DNA of 64,000 nt, taken from Mucilaginibacter daejeonensis. GTDB lineage: Bacteria; Bacteroidota; Bacteroidia; Sphingobacteriales; Sphingobacteriaceae. Shown here piece after piece: positions 58,727 through 64,000 of this stretch. The DNA lies in assembly GCF_020783335.1 (NCBI RefSeq), contig NZ_CP086068.1, positions 4,092,001 to 4,156,000 of the forward strand, in the 5' to 3' direction. Position 1 is the stretch's first letter; each line of letters opens with the position of its first letter. Under the pieces are notes generated by a model, which made no database searches, was not told the origin of the DNA, and saw nothing but the letters and a program-made list of their open reading frames with translations. The position numbers were made by a program, and so were the translations under genes.

Positions 58727-60763
58727 TTATCTATCCAAAGGCATCCAGGTCTCCATGTCCACATGGCCGCGGTTACCCCAGGCGTAATACGGGATCAGCC
58801 TGATGTTGACCTTTGAGGCATCTACCGACCCTACTTCGCGATAAAGCTTGTTGGTCCAGTTGCTTTGGTTACGCACATCAACGCTACCGATCAGGCTCAT
58901 GATCGGGCTATTCTCGATCTTGATCAGCTCAGGCTTCAGGTCGTTCTTGGCTGGGATGGCCACATTGAAGACCTTTTGTCCTTTAGGCAGATCCACCGAT
59001 TCGAGGCAATAGACCACCGGTCCGCGTTTAACGGCTACCTGGTTGCGTACCTCCTCTACCAACGGATTGGCTTCCATCAACTGCACCGGCATAGGCAAGC
59101 TTAGCTCTACTTTGTCGCCGGCTTTCCACTTACGGTTAACCTCAGCATATTGGCCGCTTACAAGCGATGCATTAACCGCCTGACCGTTGACCATCAGGCT
59201 GGCACCTTTGCACCAACCCGGTATCCTCAAAAATAATGAATACGCCTTAGCAGGCACCTGCTTCATGGTGATCACCACTTTGCCATCCCATGGGTACTCG
59301 GTCTGCTGGTCCAATTTAAGCTTCGAACCATCTTTTAAAACGGCGTTCAGGGCGTTGCCCCCGTACAGGTTAAAGTATAAGCCTTTGTCGGCTATGCTGT
59401 AAGCATAATCGCTTACTTCGGCTATGGTGCGTACCACGTTAGGCGGGCAGCAGTTGGATAGCTTGATGTACGGCACACGATCCTTACTCCAACGCTGCTG
59501 GAACGGCAAGCTATCTGAGTAGCTCATGGGGTTGGTGTACAAAAAATTCTTACCGTCAAGGCTGATGCCCGAAAGAACACTATTGTACAACGCAAGTTCC
59601 ATCACATCGGCATACTTGGCATTGCCGGTAGTTTGCAGCATGCGCCAGTTCCAAAGCACGTTACCTATGTTGGCACAGGTCTCATTGTGCGAGGTGAAGT
59701 TGGGCAGCTGATAGTCTCTCCCATAAGCCTGATGCACCTTTTGCACATCGGTAGGCTGATATGAAGTACCATCGGGCGATACGCCATCATACAGGGCGCC
59801 GCAACCGCCGGTCACATACATTTTGCGGTTCACCATATCGTTCCACATCAGGTTAAGCGTGTGCATCAGGGTGCTGTCGCCCGTCTCGGCATAAACATCC
59901 GCCGCACCCGCGAACAGGTAATTGGCCCTTACAGCATGCCCCATCACTTTGGTTTGCTGGCGAAATGGGATACGATCCTGGTTGTCATCAGTACCATCCT
60001 TCATCAAACCACGTATATCGATCAGGTTCTTTGACAGTTCCAAATATTTAGGGTCTCGCGTGGTGCGGTACATCTCCACCACACCCATATAGTGCGATGG
60101 GCAGATAGCGTTACGCGCCAACTCCGGCGATGCCGTTTTGTAGAATTTGTACAGGTAGTCGGTAGCTTTGATGGCTACGTTGAGTAAGGTACGTTTACCT
60201 GTGGCACGGTAATGCACACAGCCCGCCGTCATGAGGTGGCCTAAGTTGTAGGTCTCAAAGTTCAGGCGGTCGGCAAATGCCTTGGCATTTTTAGGGTCAT
60301 TCTTTTGCGCGATGAGCGTTGGGGTGTGGATGTAACCATCAGCACGCTGCGCTTTCGCGATCACTGCGATGGTTTTATCCATCAATGCATCCAGCTTCGG
60401 GTCGTGGGTCATGGTGTACATGCTGGCCACGCCTTCGAACAGCTTATAAAAATCACCATCATGGAACGGCGGACCAGAATGTGAACCGGTATCCAGCCCG
60501 GCCGCTATCTCAAAATTGCGATAGGCATGGCTAACTTTAGGGTCGGTGTACACCTTCCAAAGGTTAGGGATCATGGTATCGCGGCAAACCTGCAAACGGT
60601 CGGCCCAGAAACCTTTGGTCCAGCTTACCGCACCCATATCCAGACCGCTCAACTTGGCGTACGGACTGGCCGAGGTATTAGTAAGCGCCTTGCTTTGCGC
60701 AAAAGCGCCGGTAGAGCCGGCCAGCAATGCTAAAACGTATCCTATCTTCATTATCCTTCTCAT
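58727..60763 (-). CDS. glycoside hydrolase family 127 (beta-L-arabinofuranosidase-like)
   Basis: 678 residues with signal peptide (ends GAFAQ). The (alpha/alpha)6 barrel is followed by beta domains. Conserved motifs: NFTSHNETCANIGNVLWNWRML with the acid/base Glu, and YIKLSNCCPPNVVRTIAEVSDYAYS with the catalytic Cys region of GH127. The family (formerly DUF1680) hydrolyses beta-L-arabinofuranosides; members also act on other sugars. It lies downstream of the GH106 gene by 69 bp on the same strand, forming a degradation pair. Confidence 0.9.
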   Translation of the reverse strand: MRRIMKIGYVLALLAGSTGAFAQSKALTNTSASPYAKLSGLDMGAVSWTKGFWADRLQVCRDTMIPNLWKVYTDPKVSHAYRNFEIAAGLDTGSHSGPPFHDGDFYKLFEGVASMYTMTHDPKLDALMDKTIAVIAKAQRADGYIHTPTLIAQKNDPKNAKAFADRLNFETYNLGHLMTAGCVHYRATGKRTLLNVAIKATDYLYKFYKTASPELARNAICPSHYMGVVEMYRTTRDPKYLELSKNLIDIRGLMKDGTDDNQDRIPFRQQTKVMGHAVRANYLFAGAADVYAETGDSTLMHTLNLMWNDMVNRKMYVTGGCGALYDGVSPDGTSYQPTDVQKVHQAYGRDYQLPNFTSHNETCANIGNVLWNWRMLQTTGNAKYADVMELALYNSVLSGISLDGKNFLYTNPMSYSDSLPFQQRWSKDRVPYIKLSNCCPPNVVRTIAEVSDYAYSIADKGLYFNLYGGNALNAVLKDGSKLKLDQQTEYPWDGKVVITMKQVPAKAYSLFLRIPGWCKGASLMVNGQAVNASLVSGQYAEVNRKWKAGDKVELSLPMPVQLMEANPLVEEVRNQVAVKRGPVVYCLESVDLPKGQKVFNVAIPAKNDLKPELIKIENSPIMSLIGSVDVRNQSNWTNKLYREVGSVDASKVNIRLIPYYAWGNRGHVDMETWMPLDR

Positions 60764-60832
60764 CTCTTTATGATCTATGTCTTTGCTTCGCCGACGTCCA
60801 CCGCTTGATCGGTATTCGAAGGACTTCGAGTA

Positions 60833-63800
60833 CTATTTCAACCTCTCTATCACTACCGGCCCCATCAAACCGGCAGGCAGTAATGATTTGCCCTCTAAAC
60901 GGTATGGCGCGTTGGTCCAGGTGATCTGTTTTTCTTTAGGCAAGTTATGATCGCCCATTAACCTGTTAGCCCAGGTGTTGGTCACGGCTATTCGTAACTT
61001 ATTGATGCCCGGTTTCAACGCCTGGCTGATGTTGACACGATAAGGCGCTGTCCACGCTATGCCGCAGTTCACGCCGTTAACAATAACTTCGGCCACGTTG
61101 TTAACCTTGCCAAGATCTAGCCATATATTAGTAGTGCTTTTGGCATCTCCCTTATAATTGAACGTTTGGTCGTACGTGGCAGTACTCGAATAATATTTGA
61201 TCGTGGTGTCGGCCTGCTTGCTCCAATCTTGCAGGTTGTTCCATTTCACCGGAGCTTTTGGTCCGCCAAGTTGCGGATTGAAGGTGACGGTATAGGCCGG
61301 TTCAAGAGTTTGCAGTGTTTGCGCGACCGGCCAATTGTTCGACTTGGCAATTTTCTTAGCCTTATTTCTTAGCACCACGAACACCGACCCGCTTGGCTCC
61401 AGTTTGATCGTCAATTCGGTGCGGCCGTTGGCTTGTTTCCAATCACCAGCAGATGTGGTGATGCCTGTCAGTGCATCCCAAAGCTCAGGTGTGCGCCCCG
61501 ACTCGCGTAATGAGACACGCAGATCGCGAGGATGATCGGTTTGGTTAGATATGAAGTAGATATCGACATTGCCATCCTTCCGGTGCGACCATGATACGTT
61601 TTTTGCATACTGTCCGTCATTTTCGGTCACCTGCATATCACGCGGTAAGCCCAAACTGCTTAGGTCATCTTTTTCGAACGGGCCAGTGATCACTTTGCCT
61701 TTTCCCGCCTGTGTTAACACCGGACCTGCGTTTGCGTGATAGATGATCGTAGCGCCTTGTGCCACCAGTTCGTTCAAACGGGCGATCACTTTGGCCGACC
61801 TTACTGTGCCGTTAGGCAGCATTTGCGTATTGCCTGGGATCACCAGAACCTTATAACTGGCGCCGCCCGGCAACTCGATGCGGCCGTTGCGTACGGTGGC
61901 CAAGCGCATCAAAGCATCAAGGTTGAAGGAATCATACTTGTATCCGCGCAAAGGGTCGATCAGGTCTTCCGCACCTACCATGTTGGCACCACTGTTCACC
62001 CCGATCGGCATGGTGCGCATGGGTAAACCTGTGTTAGCTAAACGTTCCTTCTCACGGGCAACTCTTTCAGCGCCGAACAAACCTGGAAGCGTAGGGATCA
62101 AACGATCGGGCAGCATGGACCGTCGTGGGGTTTGCTCCCCGGTGAATACTGCGATATCAACGACCGGATGCCCTTGTTGCAATAAAGCCTGACAACGCTG
62201 CAGGTAAGTGATCCAGGCACGGCTTTGCTTATACCAGGTCTGGTCGCGCTGCATGAACAACCCAATACCATCGAGGGTCAGGCCCGGTTTGCGGTCGATC
62301 CATGGGTTTAGCGTATTCACGTGAAAGGTGAGGCGATTGACACCCAATGCCAAGTTGCGGTCGGCAAGTGATTTTAACATCGCCGGGTGCTCGTCCCACA
62401 TGGTGCGCAGCTCGGTGAATGATTCAGATTGAATGATATTTTTGCCATAGATGTGCCCGCTCGAAATAGCATCCAGCATATCGTTCGGCTTATCGTGCGT
62501 CGGACTGTTCAACCAGAACTCTCCCATGGGGATATCGGCCTTTTGGTAGTGCATCATACCATCGCTCACCATGGTAGGTGCTACACTTTCGGCAGTGAAC
62601 GTGCGACCACGTTCGTGCGCTAAACGCTCCAACGTAGTGTAAAATTTATCGACGATCAGTTCAGCGATGGTCTGTCGAACATCTGCCAATACCTTTTCCG
62701 ACTCGTCAGCACTTTGTACCGGCATACCGGCCATAACGGGCAGGTAGCTGATCAGATCATACCCTCTGCGCTGCTTGAACTCTTGCGCAAAGTTCTTAGA
62801 CCAGTTTTGGCTGCCGCACTCCCAGCTATCGATATAGAACATCTTTAAGGTGCGATCGGCCACCTTAGGGTCAAGCATATCGTAGGTCTTGCCCCACCAG
62901 TTCTTGAATTGCAACTCGGTGGCTTCGGGACTGAACTTATCGCACTCTAAACCCGAACCCTTACCGCCGGTGGCATTGGTATGCCCTGTTGAGGTATGCC
63001 CAACGCGAAGGATGGTCCAGTCACTGGCCGGTGCGTGCCATCGCAAACGGCCGTTGGCATCCAGTTTATGGGTAATGTTGATGATCTTATCTTTAGGGAT
63101 ACAGGTACCGTCGGGCAGTTCTGCTGCTGTCGTGCTTTTACTCACACGCCATACTTCACCCGTTTTACCTTCATACTGACCTATGCGCGGCTGGCCCGAA
63201 AGCTCCACTCCGGTGATCTTGAGCGATTGCTTCCACTTGGCAAAGTCCAGGTCCTCGGCACCGGGCTCTGAGCCTTCTTTGTCGTACACCAAACGGAAAT
63301 ATTTAGCCGTTGTAGGTACGATAGCTTGCGTCACCTCGGCATCGTTATCTTGCCAGCCATGGCGTGGCGGTTGCAGTTGGGTGATCTTGCGGAAGTTCTG
63401 CCCATCTTCACTGGCCATTACCGTCAAACGCTCCGATTGGTAGTTAGGCGAATTGGTATGGATGACCATTGAGCGGCAGGTGAACGGCTGTTTGAATTCG
63501 AATTGTATCCAGCAGGGATCACCGGTAGATAAGCTTTTTTTACCCTTAGGCTCCACCAGGAACTGCACATCGGTAGCGGGTAAACTGGTGGTCACTTTGG
63601 GAACAACCGTTTTGGTGCTTACCCCTGAACCGGGCAGCGACGGGTAAGCCAAAACCGCGATATCTTTGTAATAACCTTTATAATTCTCCGGCCTTTGCAG
63701 GGTATCGTTATAAGTTTTGCCGCCTTTGATGTGGGTCTCGGTCCACACCACTTTTTGCATCGACATCTCAGGCGTGATCCACGGACCGCCGGCCAATGCA

Positions 63801-64000
63801 AAACCATCACTCACATGCATACCCATTTTCAGGCCAAGTCGGTCAGCCTCGTTCATGGCAAACTTGACCATGTCCCACCACTCTGGGGTCAACTGCTCAA
63901 CAGGCGGATCAATGAATGGCGGATTGGCAGCAGGTTTAATGGTCACCAGATAAGCGCCGCCAATGCCAGCCTTTTTCATGGCCTCCAGATCGGCAGTGAT
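60833..64000 (-). CDS. GH106-type alpha-L-rhamnosidase, N-terminus outside the window
   Basis: The reading frame stays open to the window edge, with 7 codons (ITADLEA) beyond the first Met at 63979; the signal peptide and first residues lie beyond 64000. About 1055 residues are seen. Blocks include AGIGGAYLVTIKPAANPPFI and YIDSWECGSQNWSKNFAQEF, then HQGHP-type barrel motifs, and a C-terminal galactose-binding-like beta sandwich (IWLDLGKVNNVAEVIVNG). GH106 enzymes release alpha-L-rhamnose from rhamnogalacturonans and other glycans. This would supply the sugar used by the rha operon 10 kb away. Confidence 0.88.
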   Translation of the reverse strand: MTADLEAMKKAGIGGAYLVTIKPAANPPFIDPPVEQLTPEWWDMVKFAMNEADRLGLKMGMHVSDGFALAGGPWITPEMSMQKVVWTETHIKGGKTYNDTLQRPENYKGYYKDIAVLAYPSLPGSGVSTKTVVPKVTTSLPATDVQFLVEPKGKKSLSTGDPCWIQFEFKQPFTCRSMVIHTNSPNYQSERLTVMASEDGQNFRKITQLQPPRHGWQDNDAEVTQAIVPTTAKYFRLVYDKEGSEPGAEDLDFAKWKQSLKITGVELSGQPRIGQYEGKTGEVWRVSKSTTAAELPDGTCIPKDKIINITHKLDANGRLRWHAPASDWTILRVGHTSTGHTNATGGKGSGLECDKFSPEATELQFKNWWGKTYDMLDPKVADRTLKMFYIDSWECGSQNWSKNFAQEFKQRRGYDLISYLPVMAGMPVQSADESEKVLADVRQTIAELIVDKFYTTLERLAHERGRTFTAESVAPTMVSDGMMHYQKADIPMGEFWLNSPTHDKPNDMLDAISSGHIYGKNIIQSESFTELRTMWDEHPAMLKSLADRNLALGVNRLTFHVNTLNPWIDRKPGLTLDGIGLFMQRDQTWYKQSRAWITYLQRCQALLQQGHPVVDIAVFTGEQTPRRSMLPDRLIPTLPGLFGAERVAREKERLANTGLPMRTMPIGVNSGANMVGAEDLIDPLRGYKYDSFNLDALMRLATVRNGRIELPGGASYKVLVIPGNTQMLPNGTVRSAKVIARLNELVAQGATIIYHANAGPVLTQAGKGKVITGPFEKDDLSSLGLPRDMQVTENDGQYAKNVSWSHRKDGNVDIYFISNQTDHPRDLRVSLRESGRTPELWDALTGITTSAGDWKQANGRTELTIKLEPSGSVFVVLRNKAKKIAKSNNWPVAQTLQTLEPAYTVTFNPQLGGPKAPVKWNNLQDWSKQADTTIKYYSSTATYDQTFNYKGDAKSTTNIWLDLGKVNNVAEVIVNGVNCGIAWTAPYRVNISQALKPGINKLRIAVTNTWANRLMGDHNLPKEKQITWTNAPYRLEGKSLLPAGLMGPVVIERLK

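Overview
The window reads as a chromosomal segment of a Bacteroidota bacterium, most likely a Sphingobacteriaceae member of the Mucilaginibacter/Pedobacter type. The lineage is inferred from TAnnTTTG (-7) promoter boxes with upstream TTG, from bacillithiol genes (bshA, ytxJ-like), from FKBP lipoproteins, a DUF6624 protein, TlpA/DUF4369 thioredoxins, a DUF5703 hydrolase and GH127/GH106 enzymes, and from short inverted repeats in the intergenic gaps. No rRNA, tRNA, CRISPR array, prophage, integrase or transposase was seen. Gene density is about 90%.

Layout. 1-7.9 kb: the 5' part of a type I asparaginase, tatD, two secreted FKBP isomerases and nrnA on the minus strand; then ndk, a small membrane protein, a DciA-like DUF721 protein, recF, a TPR membrane protein and ribH. 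7.9-17.4 kb: a 35-residue lipoprotein, a YtxJ-like protein, lipA, an ECF sigma/anti-sigma pair, a fused NAD(P)HX repair enzyme, a DUF6624 protein, uvrA and a lytic transglycosylase. 17.6-28.1 kb: a pseudouridine synthase with a repetitive disordered head, a 700-bp repeat-filled gap, two tandem lactonase-fold proteins, a lipocalin-like lipoprotein, bshA, a VOC protein, a serine hydrolase carrying what looks like a GH3 remnant, and an amidohydrolase. 28.2-44.4 kb: mutL, two rhomboids, an endonuclease/exonuclease/phosphatase-fold protein, cysS, a hypothetical exported protein, a ChrB-AraC fusion, a small barrel-like protein, two TlpA thioredoxins, ilvE, a universal stress protein, a serB/serA-remnant fusion, a sigma-54 activator and a GNAT acetyltransferase.

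44.4-64 kb is a carbohydrate-use region. A minus-strand run rhaT-rhaD-rhaI-rhaB-lutA-lutB-lutC encodes L-rhamnose import, isomerisation, phosphorylation, aldol cleavage plus lactaldehyde oxidation (one fused protein), and then the three-subunit L-lactate oxidation complex. This is a self-contained route from rhamnose to DHAP and pyruvate. A divergent GntR-type regulator is followed on the plus strand by a sialate O-acetylesterase-like protein and a DUF5703 glycoside-hydrolase-like protein. Converging on these are GH127 and GH106 enzymes on the minus strand; GH106 is the alpha-L-rhamnosidase family and would supply the rhamnose.

The features least explained by gene content are: (1) degenerate arrays with a 7-bp period, often arranged as inverted pairs, in several gaps including both lut gaps; (2) three other inverted-repeat families; (3) four genes whose -7 box ends exactly 4 nt before the ATG, suggesting leaderless mRNAs; and (4) several domain-level oddities (SerB with a SerA remnant lacking its NAD domain, ChrB fused to AraC, a serine hydrolase with only part of a GH3). 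No clearly new multi-gene system was found.
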